Assembly: GCA_024867545.1 (NCBI GenBank) | Contig: JANFNE010000035.1 | Coordinates: forward strand, 124,001 to 188,000 | Direction: 5' to 3' | Length of the DNA: 64,000 nucleotides | DNA from: Phytopythium helicoides | Lineage: Eukaryota; Oomycota; Peronosporomycetes; Pythiales; Pythiaceae | In this document: positions 29,237-38,576 of the stretch, piece after piece | Layout of the letters: each line of letters opens with the position of its first letter | Position numbering within the stretch: position 1 is the stretch's first letter | The notes under the pieces: model-generated | What the model saw: only the letters and a program-made list of their open reading frames with translations | Told to the model about the DNA's origin: nothing | The model's database searches: none | Translations under genes and position numbers: made by a program

Positions 29237-30601
29237 ATGCTGCGCCGAATGCGTCCGCAGCGCCGCAGCCGCTGGCAGCAACTGCGAGACGAGTGGCGGC
29301 GTGCTCCTCGCGACGCGAAAGCGCTCGTCGTAGGCTCTGCGGCTCTCGGTGGCGGTCTGAGAAGCAGATTTTGCGAGTTTTTCGGCAATTTTTGAGCTGA
29401 AATTGCGCCTGTTGCGGCAGTTTACGTCGCCAGTCACGTCGAGACGATGGAGGAGACCGGTCGGCGACGACTGATGCTGCTGTCGCCGAGTAGGAGCTGT
29501 TCAGGATGATTTCTTTGCAGTTGGAAGTAGTATTTTCATCGTTGTGGCTTGGCAGTCTATGAGGAACAGCTTGGGCAGAGCGCCTACGAGCAGGTGCTGC
29601 GGTCCTCGAAGGTGCTACCGTCCAGTCACCCGGTACGTTCTCGGTGCTTTGAGATGTGAAAAAGTGAGCAGTCATGTAACATGACGATGAGTAGATGGCG
29701 AGAGCGGTGCTACGCGTCGGTCGCAAGATTGAAGAGCAGGCAGATCTGACGTATATGAAGTGGGAGTTCCATGTGATTGAAGCCAACGAGCCCAATGCCT
29801 TCTGTCTCCCTGGTGGGCGCGAAGTGGTGCGCCTAGTTAGCCGAGTCGATCTGACTGGTATTCTGCTCTTCTGATGCAGGAGGGAAGGTATTCGTGCACA
29901 CGGGGCTATTCAAACTGCTGAGCAATGAGGACACGCTAGCAGCAGTTTTGTTCCACGAGGCTGCGCACGGAATCGCTCGTAGGTTCACTCCAACGTAGAC
30001 GCTAGTTTGCTGGCATGATTGTTTACGATGGCGCGCTTCCGGATGCTGCTGCAGGCCACGGCGCGGAGAAGATCTCAGTGAGGTTGCTGGTGTTTGGGTT
30101 GCTGGCGCTTGTCTTCCCTGACTTTGGGCAGCTGAGTGACCTGGTACCTAGAAGTCAGCCTCCTATGCTCTCTTGGTAGCCGGCATTAATGCTCACTGCC
30201 TTCCGCAGATAGCGAAGTTTGCGGTAGACTTGCCATTCTCGCGAAAGCTCGAGCTGGAGGCTGACAGCATCGGTCTGCGGCTCATGGCCAAGGCGTGCTT
30301 TGACCCACAAGCCAGTGTCCAGATGCACGCTGCATTTGAAAAGCTCCAAGCCGATAGCTCATCTTCCTTCACCAAGTACTTCTCGACCCACCCACCAAGC
30401 CACGAGCGCATCCAAGCGCTTCGGTGAGTCTTGCTTGAATCACCCTTCTGTCCAAGGCAAATGCGCTGACAAAGTGGCCGCAAAAAATGCAGAGACCAAC
30501 TGAAGAGCGCCGAGCAGATCTACGAGCTGTCAGGCTGCATCGCCAAGAAGGAGGCGTTCGCTCGCAGCGTCAACGGCAGCAAACGGTTGGCCACGAGTTG
30601 A
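29237..30601 (+). CDS. M48 (OMA1-type) metalloprotease, copy A
   Basis: Eight exons: 29237-29354, 29421-29489, 29556-29632, 29695-29812, 29880-29978, 30055-30143, 30209-30423, 30493-30601. Seven introns of 62-76 nt with GT..AG ends; 297 aa. An Arg-rich N-terminus (mitochondrial presequence-like) precedes a short hydrophobic stretch (VVGSAALGGVYVAS), then the family's HVE..EETGRRR segment and YEEQLGQ. The zinc site HEAAH spans the codons at 29954-29968, and the third ligand lies in ELEADSIG. A hydrophobic segment (VRLLVFGLLALVFP) follows the zinc motif, then THPPSHERI, which is typical of M48C peptidases. OMA1 cleaves OPA1-type GTPases in the mitochondrial inner membrane under stress; location here is inferred. 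It is a tandem paralogue of the next gene. Confidence 0.88.
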
Positions 30602-30698
30602 AGCGAGCTTCAACGTGCTTTGATTGGCAGTTGTGCAGTGTAGAGTCCCAACTTTTCAACAAATCAAAAAAAAAGCTGATACCTTCGATGGTGCAAAA

Positions 30699-32033
30699 AT
30701 GACGCGGACGTCATGGAAATCTGTCCGCAAGGCGATGGCGGCGGCCTTGGCTGCTGGTGGAAGCGGTAACGGAGCGATGCCTTGTCTTGAAGATACTTTT
30801 TACTTGTATGTTGACGGTTTGCGGGTGATTGCAGCGTTCGCACTGACCCACGTGGAGCGCGTGGAGCACTCGGAACGTCGGCGGTTCATGTTCGTCTCGA
30901 AAAGTTGGGATCTCGGAGTTGGTTTCAAGGCATTTTCTTGAGACGTCCTCCTCACGTGAACTGTGCGCTTGAAGACTATGAGCGTCGCCTTGGAGAGCGA
31001 GCGTGGCTGCGCGTTCAGGACGACTACCATGTGCTACCGGCTTCCCATCCAGTGCGCTGATCTGTCCCCCATCGATAATTGAACGACACAAGGGGCTGAA
31101 CGTCGGCTTGCTGTTTGTTGCAGCACGTGGAGCTGGTTGGAGGAATCGGGAGCAAAATTGCGCGGGAGATGGCGAGCGATCAGCTTCAGTGGAAGTTTTG
31201 CGTTGTAGACTCTTGGATGCGAGATGTCACGTGCCTTCCAGGTCAGTGGACACTTCCACACCACAGAGCGTGAGCAGCAAAGACTCACGTACGACCCACA
31301 GGTGGAAAGGTTATCGTTCATTCGGGACTGCTAGATGCTCTGGGCGAAGATGAGGACGCTGTAGCCGCTGCACTGTTCCATGAGGCAGCCCACGGTTACC
31401 TTCGTAGGTTTGAGCGCACGTCGCTGTGGAGGTCTATTAACTCACGTCCCTTGTATTCGCTACAGGTCATGGAGGAGAGAAGATCTCACTGTCGTTGCTG
31501 GCGTTCGGTACACTCCTGTTTCTCGTTTTGGAGTTCGGGGTGTTTTTCTTCTTCTATCCAGGGTCAGGTCCAATTGACAACGCCGTAAGGAGCTCTTTTG
31601 AGGATAGCATTGCAAAGCACACGCTAATGGAATCATGCACATGCACATGCAGATGACAAGACTCGCACTCGATCTACCATTCACGAGAAAGCAAGAAATT
31701 GAAGCGGATACACTTGCACTTCGACTGATGGCCATAGCTTGTTACGATCCTCGAGCAAGTGCCGAGTTGCACAAGTTCGGCAGAAGAGTCCCTGGACCGC
31801 TCATATTTTTCTCAAAGCACGGCATTCATTCGAGTCGATCGCATGAATTGAGGTATTGTTGTCCTTTCACGTATTCAAAGTAAGCGAAACATTTACTGAT
31901 TTTCCATTTGCGTATCAGGGATTCACTGCGAGCTGCAGTTGAAATTTTTGAAGGCTCGGATTGCCAATCGCTGCGGAATGCGTTCAACACGCCTATAGCT
32001 GTCAGCGATGAAACTGAATGGCCAGAGTTCTAG
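30699..32033 (+). CDS. M48 (OMA1-type) metalloprotease, copy B
   Basis: Eight exons: 30699-30765, 30835-30903, 30975-31051, 31124-31241, 31302-31403, 31466-31584, 31653-31852, 31919-32033; 288 aa. Exons 2, 3 and 4 are exactly the sizes in copy A (69, 77, 118 nt) and every intron phase is kept, so the two arose by tandem duplication. The zinc motif HEAAH is kept (31379-31393), and EIEAD supplies the third ligand, with A for the usual G in EADxxG. The membrane segment after the zinc site is longer (LLFLVLEFGVFFFFYP). Exon 7 is odd: between about 31770 and 31850 the THPP.HER region is not recognisable, and the +1 frame there (AEESLDRSYFSQ) looks more like the paralogue. Copy B may therefore be damaged or diverging. 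It converges on the P5B ATPase with an 87 bp gap. Confidence 0.78.
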
Positions 32034-32120
32034 AGACGCCGAGTTGATCCAAAATGATGCACATTGTTATTGGAATAAAGCGGCTCCCTAGCAAGAAATA
32101 TATTGATCTGAATGTTAAGA

Positions 32121-35100
32121 TTACGAAGTTCCCCGCCTGGCTGATTGAGACTGTCGCGTGTAGACCGATGGACGCTTCAGCAGCTGTTGCACAACTTCGC
32201 GTTCTTCGTCTTTCTGGCGCGTGCAACACTTTGGAAGCACCTTGGTAGCGACGACCTCCCATACCATCGATGCAATAAAGTGTCCAATGAAGAGAACAAG
32301 CATCTTCCATCGATAATCGAACGGGATTGGCATTGTCTGGAAAGTCTCGTCGATGGTGCCAGACGTGTCAAGCAAGAACCAGAGGTTAACTCCAAGCACT
32401 GCCAGCAGGAGGAGAGCAAAAGGCCAATTTGTACTGAAGGGTGAGCGAAGCCGATTTGGGCAGCGGAAGATGCGAAGCGGATGCCGGAAATCATCCTTAA
32501 TGTTGAATGCGGCAGCCACCGAGATATACTGCAGATGACTAAACAGCCAGATACAGGTGTCTTCGAACGAGTACGGGTTCTCGGTAGTGTTGTAGTTCAC
32601 GTACACCGCGCAGTTACTCGAAACACTAGAGTCACCCTTCAAATATGAGTAAGCGTCTGCAATCGGGCAAAACCAATCGTGCTGGTAGTGCAACATGGCC
32701 ACCTGTGCGGCGAAGAAACCGAGAAAAATGACAACCTGACCAATGATAGAGCCCGAGATGACTAAGGCAAAGAGAGTCTTGGGTGGCCGCTCGAGAGACA
32801 GCGTCTTCGATGAATCCGTGTAAAGCATAAGAATTGCTAGCCCGAGCACAATCGCCAAATCATCCCACAAGTACTGGTTGTTCGTCAGCATTAAGTTGTA
32901 GTGAGCTAGTGTGCTCGCCATCGCAAGCTGAATGATTGGGTACAACACCATGAACTTGAAAGCCAAGAAAGAAGTGGTGAGCGCGCAACGTCCCTCGCGA
33001 ATCAGCACCGGCACGTCAGTAATCGCCTTGGCCTTGCTAGTGAACGGGGCAACAATAGAAGCCTCCGCGCTCGACAGCGCAAGTCCAACGTGAGCTGTCT
33101 TCAGAGCACCACAATCGTTGGTGCCATCTCCGCACATACCCACAATTTTACCGAGCTCCATGAGCTGTTCCACGATCCACGCCTTCTGCTGAGGTTTGAT
33201 CCGGGCAAAGATGAGAGTTTTCCCGAGTAGATATTTCATCGAGTCGTCGCTGCATTCAGTACGCAGTTTCTCTAAAGCAGCCCCAGTGACAGCAATCTCG
33301 AATTCAGAGATCACACGGCTCATGTTTGAGCCATCAAATCGAGTGATCTCTTCTTCGTCGCCAACAGTAATCGCTCCTCCAATCTGAAAATGAATCGGAT
33401 GATAAGCAACATCTCCGGTTTTTTCTTCGACATCAACAACCGCCACGCGTGGCTTCATAGTTAAGTTTAGTTCGCGGCAGACATGGATAGCAGTCAGTGC
33501 GTTGTCGCCAGTAATGACGCGGATATCGATATCAGCTTCGTACAATTCTTGAAGCATTTGTGGAGACTCGGGCTTGATCTCATTCTTGAAAAGAGCCAAA
33601 CCTTGAAACTCGAGTTGGTTTTCAATATTATCTCGAACTTCTGCGTCAACTTCCTGTGAAATCGACTTCGTCGCAAAAGCGATGCAGTAGTAGCCCATTG
33701 CCGAAAAAGTTTTTGTTTGCTCTAGGATCTTCTCAGTGGTATTCGTGCACCGTTTGCAGATCGCTTCAGCCGAACCCTTGACCCACACAATTCGATCCGT
33801 AGAAGAGTCAAGAGGAGAAATAACAACGCTTGATAGCTGGAGGTTTGCGTCAAATCTATGTCGCTGAATAATCTTGAATGCCTTCTCGTAAGTGACAGCC
33901 GATCCAGCACGGGACGCTGTCCCGTCTACTTCAATTGAGACGTCGGTGTCATTCACGGAGCCAGATTGCTTGCGTCTCAAACGAACGATTGTAGTGTCTT
34001 CGGCTTGCTCCAGATCAGCACCGGATACTGCAACAAGCGCAGCGTCAAGTGCTGATCCCTGGCGGGTCGAAGTGTTTGCTTCATTTGGGTGTGCTGCGCT
34101 TCTCTTTATAAGACGCTTAAACCACCCAAGCTTGGCGCCTGTTGTTTTCCCGGCATTCAGCAGGTTTGCTCCACCTCTAATCTCATTGCAGCTTGCCATT
34201 CCTTCGCGCAATTTATCGGGAATGTCGAGCAAGATATTTTCGGCGTCATATTCGTGGTGTTGGGCGCTATCGCGTTCTGGGCCAGTGAGTGATACTCCAA
34301 TAAACGTAAGGTCATCCTTAGTCAAGGTCCCTGTTTTATCAAAGCAGAAGCACGTGAGTTGACCACAGAGGTTAATTCTCTGAGAGTCAATGCAGAAGAT
34401 GCCGCGACTTCGAAGTCGCTGAAGAGCGAAGCTTATTCCGGACGACAGCACAAGCGGGAGCGCGGGTGGAACTGCTATCGTAATTAGATCCAGAGAGTTG
34501 ATGAGAACATCTCCAAAATTGAACTCGCCCTCGAGCTGAGCTTTGTCGACAACACGCTTGATAAAAGCACCAATAGCGATTGCTCCAAGAACCACCAGGT
34601 ACCGGTAGCTGTCGCGCTCGAACTCAAAAGTGATGTGCTTTGGGAACAGTATGGTTCGGAATAGCTCTCCTTTTCCTGTCGAAAAATTCGTGCTCAGCAC
34701 GATCGCGAGGCTGTCGTCCTCAGTCGTCAAAATTGTCGACCCAGAGTGAAGAATGCTAGCCGGAAATTTAGATTTGGCCTCTTCTTCAGCTAGCATGCCT
34801 AAATCCCACGAGATTTTCGCGCGCTCTTTCATGACAGGCCGAGCTTCGCCGGTGAGAGATGACTCATCTGCGACGCATGAGCCCTGCACAAGCACAGCGT
34901 CAGCAATCATGTTGCCGCTTTGAACCCGAAACGTGTCGCCAGGAACGAGCTCCGATTCGTGGAGTTCCAGATCTTCGTTTGCATTTTGCTCTTCTGGAGA
35001 CGCGGTGGTGTCTGAACTGACGTCTCTCTTGCGAATCACCTTCACTTTTCGGTTGCTTTGCATGAGCTCCCGTAGGCGTTGATTATTACACCACTCAGAT

Positions 35101-35888
35101 CCAACTTCCCACGAGAGCGAAATGAAGGATAGAACGACGATGACGATTGCGTACACTGTGTAGTCCTCCAAGAACCAAACCACGGCGCTGAATACTTGGA
35201 ACAGGTAGTACGGGTGCACTACCTTGACGAAGACGAGCATGAAAAAGTTTGGACTGGGGACATCGCATTTGTTGGCGCCCAAAAGTGTCACCTTGTCAGC
35301 GACTTCCTGTGGATTCAGCTCTTTACTGTAGTGTTCGGATGCTTTGATCAGAACAGATCGATAGCGTTCAAATTCGCCTTTGACATAGTTGAAGGAGTAG
35401 CGATTTTTCTTGAACTCGAACCAAACAAACGGACGAGCTCGGCGAAGACTGTTCGACCTCTTTTTCTTGCCAAATAACTGCATTTTCTGCTTGCTTTTCT
35501 CATTGTCTTCAACCTTGGCTGAGACGCTCGCTCTCGCAACGGTTGATTCAATTCGATGGACCTTCACTTCAGTCCAAACTGCCGATAAAGAGTCGGGATC
35601 TCCATGTACGAGAATCAACAGGTAGTTTGCGTCAGCCTGGCATGCTGCTGGCAGTCGCTGGCGGGCAACATGTGTGAAAACTTGGGGGAACCAAGTGCAA
35701 ACCACAAGCAAGAATCCTCCCGTCACAATAGTAAGCGCCACAAAGAAGAGCCCACGCGTCCAGGAGAAGGCGAAAGCGACAGCATGAGTGAACTCGTTTG
35801 GTGCGTACACGAGATCTGGTCGCCGCCCTGTGCCATCCACCACTTGGACAGCCAAGTGGTCGCGCCGAAGCGGCAATCCTGGCGGCAT
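32121..35888 (-). CDS. P5B-type ATPase, divergent copy C
   Basis: 1255 aa from the ATG at 35888 (MPPGLPLRRDHL, aligning with the starts of copies A and B); an in-frame ATG at 36008 would add 40 residues without family similarity. Intronless. Hallmarks: TGEARP, VPPALPLVLSSG in TM4, GIFCIDSQRIN, DKTGTLTK, TGDNALTA, MCGDGTNDCGALKTAHVG, PFTSKAKAI. It is longer than A and B because of a Lys/Ser/Arg-rich insert in the N-terminal cytosolic loop (near KQKMQLFGKKKRS), a Glu/Ser-rich insert in the actuator domain (near TTASPEEQNANE) and about 110 extra residues in the nucleotide-binding domain (around KTTGAKLGWFKR to SVNDTDVS). It does not share the identical tract of A and B, so it is an older paralogue outside the homogenisation. 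Probable polyamine or lipid pump of internal membranes. Confidence 0.93.
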   Translation of the reverse strand: MPPGLPLRRDHLAVQVVDGTGRRPDLVYAPNEFTHAVAFAFSWTRGLFFVALTIVTGGFLLVVCTWFPQVFTHVARQRLPAACQADANYLLILVHGDPDSLSAVWTEVKVHRIESTVARASVSAKVEDNEKSKQKMQLFGKKKRSNSLRRARPFVWFEFKKNRYSFNYVKGEFERYRSVLIKASEHYSKELNPQEVADKVTLLGANKCDVPSPNFFMLVFVKVVHPYYLFQVFSAVVWFLEDYTVYAIVIVVLSFISLSWEVGSEWCNNQRLRELMQSNRKVKVIRKRDVSSDTTASPEEQNANEDLELHESELVPGDTFRVQSGNMIADAVLVQGSCVADESSLTGEARPVMKERAKISWDLGMLAEEEAKSKFPASILHSGSTILTTEDDSLAIVLSTNFSTGKGELFRTILFPKHITFEFERDSYRYLVVLGAIAIGAFIKRVVDKAQLEGEFNFGDVLINSLDLITIAVPPALPLVLSSGISFALQRLRSRGIFCIDSQRINLCGQLTCFCFDKTGTLTKDDLTFIGVSLTGPERDSAQHHEYDAENILLDIPDKLREGMASCNEIRGGANLLNAGKTTGAKLGWFKRLIKRSAAHPNEANTSTRQGSALDAALVAVSGADLEQAEDTTIVRLRRKQSGSVNDTDVSIEVDGTASRAGSAVTYEKAFKIIQRHRFDANLQLSSVVISPLDSSTDRIVWVKGSAEAICKRCTNTTEKILEQTKTFSAMGYYCIAFATKSISQEVDAEVRDNIENQLEFQGLALFKNEIKPESPQMLQELYEADIDIRVITGDNALTAIHVCRELNLTMKPRVAVVDVEEKTGDVAYHPIHFQIGGAITVGDEEEITRFDGSNMSRVISEFEIAVTGAALEKLRTECSDDSMKYLLGKTLIFARIKPQQKAWIVEQLMELGKIVGMCGDGTNDCGALKTAHVGLALSSAEASIVAPFTSKAKAITDVPVLIREGRCALTTSFLAFKFMVLYPIIQLAMASTLAHYNLMLTNNQYLWDDLAIVLGLAILMLYTDSSKTLSLERPPKTLFALVISGSIIGQVVIFLGFFAAQVAMLHYQHDWFCPIADAYSYLKGDSSVSSNCAVYVNYNTTENPYSFEDTCIWLFSHLQYISVAAAFNIKDDFRHPLRIFRCPNRLRSPFSTNWPFALLLLAVLGVNLWFLLDTSGTIDETFQTMPIPFDYRWKMLVLFIGHFIASMVWEVVATKVLPKCCTRQKDEEREVVQQLLKRPSVYTRQSQSARRGTS

Positions 35889-36185
35889 CGGTGCCGACGC
35901 CTTCTTACTCGATGGTGATGCTCGCGTCGTGAGGTAATTCCAGGAATGATTTGACCTGGGTCCACTGCGCGAGCACTCATCCAAGTGGCCAAGTGGCCAA
36001 ACACACACGAGATGCTATTTTGGAGAAAGCTTTTTCTCGCACTCATGCACGATCGCATCGACTTAAATAAAAGCTCAGCTTTCAAACGGATACGATCGTG
36101 CGAATGAAGAGAAAGATAATAATACTATTTGCTCCTCTTTCTGGCAGATATGCTTGCATGTCGCGCCATCAATAGCTTTCGGAAC

Positions 36186-37667
36186 TTAATGCTCGTGGCG
36201 GCAGCGCTTGCATCGCTTGTTTTCGACATGTTTGCGGTGTGGAACGTAAATTGTGCACTCACACGCTCCGCATGGTCGCTCCACTGCAGTTGGAACCGAG
36301 AGTTGTGTTGACCGACTTGAATGCATGTGTTGCCGGTCGAGATCCACCGAGTCGCTATCGTGTCGAGATTGACGCATCTTTCTATCGCTCATACTGAACC
36401 TCCTCGCTGCGTCCTTCTCGCTTGACGATGAGGAATGACGCGACCACATCGACGACGTCCGAGACCGCCGCTCCCGCTTCTCTTCGTCGAACTCGACCAC
36501 TCGGTTCTTGACGTTCTCCAGCGCGTCGTATAGCGGCTTGCCTGCTCGCGGCTGCGGGACTTGTCCACTCAACAGCACGCTCGGCTCGAATTCCTGGCCG
36601 TAGAACTTGCGGTTCAGGTCCTTGCGTGATGTGATGACCGACCCCTGCACCGACACGCCGGCGTAGAACCCCGTGCTCATCGAGTAGCTGTAGTTGCCAT
36701 TGAGCCCAGACTTGCTAACAGCCGCCGCGGCCGCCGCGGACCTGCCAAACGGCCCAACGGCGACATCGAGCCCCGCGCCGAGGTTGAACTGCGGCTGGTG
36801 GAACATCTTGACAGCCGAGTCGGAGCCGAGGATGATCATGGTCTCAACGGTCTCTCCTCCAATCTCCAGCCCTCCACCAACACCAACGGTGCCAATCGCC
36901 GACGGCGCCGACCATGAGCCGTCTTGCAGTCGGCTAATGACAAGCCCGGTGCCGAATCGGCCCGACATGAGGAATCCCGCCTTCATGACAGTCATGAAGG
37001 CGATGCCTCGCGCGTGCTTGAACAGCGCGACGGGAATCTGCCTGTCCTTGGAGGCGCCCTTGCCGTCGACGAAAAAGTTCTCGACGATATTGGCCGCGCG
37101 GTTGCACTCCTTGGCGAGCGAGTTGGTGAATGGCAGCTGGATGAGCGGCTTGGCCTTGCGCTCGTTCTCCTGGTTGCCCGCCGCGAAGCGCTCGATGAGC
37201 TCGCCCTGCAGCGGCTGCAGCTCGGGCGCGCACTGCAGACACACGCGCTGCGGCTCGTCGGCCGCGAACCCTTTAGCTCCGCGCGCCTGCCAGCCCATCG
37301 GCACCAGCATGCGCACTGGAGAGCACGCGCTGCATACAAACTTGGCGCATCGTCGGCTGCTCCACTCGTCAGCTTCTCCATCCTCTCTCTTTTTCTTCAT
37401 GCAGAACTCGCTCACGTACCAGCGATGGCGACGCCGCGAGAGCTCGAAGCGCGCCGTGCAGATCTCGCAGGTGGGGAAGTCGCCGTAATGCGCGGCCGCC
37501 ACGTCGCTCGTGGCGGACGACGCGTGCCTGGCGAGCGTGTCCACGGCGCTGCTGCGTCGCTCGGTGCGCGAGAGCTGCGGATGGAGCGACAGGCGCGCGC
37601 CGCACTCGGTGCAGAACTTGCCGCGCTGCTCGGCGGCGCCGCAGGACGCGCAGGCCGCGACGCTCAT
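36186..37667 (-). CDS. FYVE-SYLF (Ysc84/SH3YL1-type) lipid-binding protein
   Basis: The frame is open throughout (493 aa), but I call an intron at 37419-37357 (63 nt, GTACGT..GCAG), leaving exons 37667-37420 and 37356-36186 and 472 aa. Removing it restores a FYVE finger: RRRHRC followed directly by RRCAKFVCSACS, where the unspliced frame puts 21 residues in the middle. Domains: an N-terminal zinc ribbon (CASCG..CTECG, about 6-25), FYVE (about 65-130), the SYLF domain (about 165-370, with ARGIAFMTVMKAGFLMSGR and TVGVGGGLEIGGE), a Ser/Arg-rich linker, and a C-terminal double CxxC (CGACEC..CKRC). FYVE binds phosphatidylinositol 3-phosphate and SYLF binds phosphoinositides and actin regulators, so an endosome or endocytic-patch role is likely. 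Confidence 0.85.
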   Translation of the reverse strand: MSVAACASCGAAEQRGKFCTECGARLSLHPQLSRTERRSSAVDTLARHASSATSDVAAAHYGDFPTCEICTARFELSRRRHRWYVSEFCMKKKREDGEADEWSSRRCAKFVCSACSPVRMLVPMGWQARGAKGFAADEPQRVCLQCAPELQPLQGELIERFAAGNQENERKAKPLIQLPFTNSLAKECNRAANIVENFFVDGKGASKDRQIPVALFKHARGIAFMTVMKAGFLMSGRFGTGLVISRLQDGSWSAPSAIGTVGVGGGLEIGGETVETMIILGSDSAVKMFHQPQFNLGAGLDVAVGPFGRSAAAAAAVSKSGLNGNYSYSMSTGFYAGVSVQGSVITSRKDLNRKFYGQEFEPSVLLSGQVPQPRAGKPLYDALENVKNRVVEFDEEKRERRSRTSSMWSRHSSSSSEKDAARRFSMSDRKMRQSRHDSDSVDLDRQHMHSSRSTQLSVPTAVERPCGACECTIYVPHRKHVENKRCKRCRHEH

Positions 37668-38189
37668 GACGAGAGCGGAGGTGACGATGGAAAACTGGCG
37701 AGGCGTGTGGGGCGGCGAGGTCGTGGGACACGCAGCAGCATGAGGTGCACGAGTGGGGGAGTGGGTGCTCTTCCGACCTGAAGAGGGGCGTAATCACGTG
37801 CATGGAGCTGCGCAGGTGGGCCGAGATGGAGACGAGAGCAGATTGCATTTCTGGATGGAGATGTCGTGGTGGATTTTTGATGACAGGAAATGGATGCAGA
37901 GGCTGCAGTCGATGCGTGACGAAGGACTGCTCGGGAGGAAGAGAGAGATGAATGTGGGTGGACGAGGAGACTTTTGCACGAGGGTGAGTTTGCGGAGAGG
38001 GTTGGATATGCAACTCTTTGCAGAAGGCTAGACACTGGTGGCAACACAAGCTCATTCAACTCAAGTGGACAGAGGACGAGGTGTGAAAGTGCTCGCTGGA
38101 ACGGTAGCGACAAACGCAAACAGAGTGCCGGCGGTGACTACTCGTTATTCAACAAAGGCAGAGTGAAACCTCGCGTTTCCCCTGCATCG
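37668..38189. other. Promoter side of the FYVE-SYLF gene
   Basis: About 520 bp upstream of the minus-strand start at 37667. Several overlapping frames cross it but none has recognisable composition. It should hold the promoter of the FYVE-SYLF gene. Confidence 0.35.
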
Positions 38190-38576
38190 ATGGTTCGCTT
38201 CCTCCCTCAACTACTGCAGCTGCTGCTGCCTCACTTGCTGCTGATGTGGTTGAGCATCAATAGGAAGACAGAGCTTCCATTTCTCCAATCCCATTTCGAT
38301 TCGGCTCTCACAATCAAACATCGACAGGAAGAAGCACTCACGGCTGGCTGCGCTCCTGCTAGACAACTCAGACTCACGCTAGACGGATATTCTAGATTAG
38401 AGACGGGCACCAGCCAACACTGCATTCATGGTGTACGTTTCAATCTTCAACTAAACATGACGTACTCGGTAGCTCGTTCGGATGCTATCGGATGTCGAAG
38501 TCCCGTGGTCGACTTCTCTACGACGTCGAATCGGATTTATTATAGTACCAACATCAAATGTAATCATCGATCGTAA
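38190..38576 (+). CDS. Possible small secreted protein with an RxLR-like motif
   Basis: The longer open frame begins at 37974, but an internal ATG at 38190 starts a 128-aa protein with a Leu-rich hydrophobic N-terminus (MVRFLPQLLQLLLPHLLL) that looks like a signal peptide. RQLR occurs at residues 58-61, the position expected for the RxLR host-targeting motif of oomycete effectors. No EER follows it; an RQEE lies just before. The Leu run comes from a CTG-rich stretch, so it may be chance. The 3' end overlaps the end of the kinase gene on the other strand by 23 bp. No similarity to a known effector was recognised. Confidence 0.22.
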   Translation: MVRFLPQLLQLLLPHLLLMWLSINRKTELPFLQSHFDSALTIKHRQEEALTAGCAPARQLRLTLDGYSRLETGTSQHCIHGVRFNLQLNMTYSVARSDAIGCRSPVVDFSTTSNRIYYSTNIKCNHRS

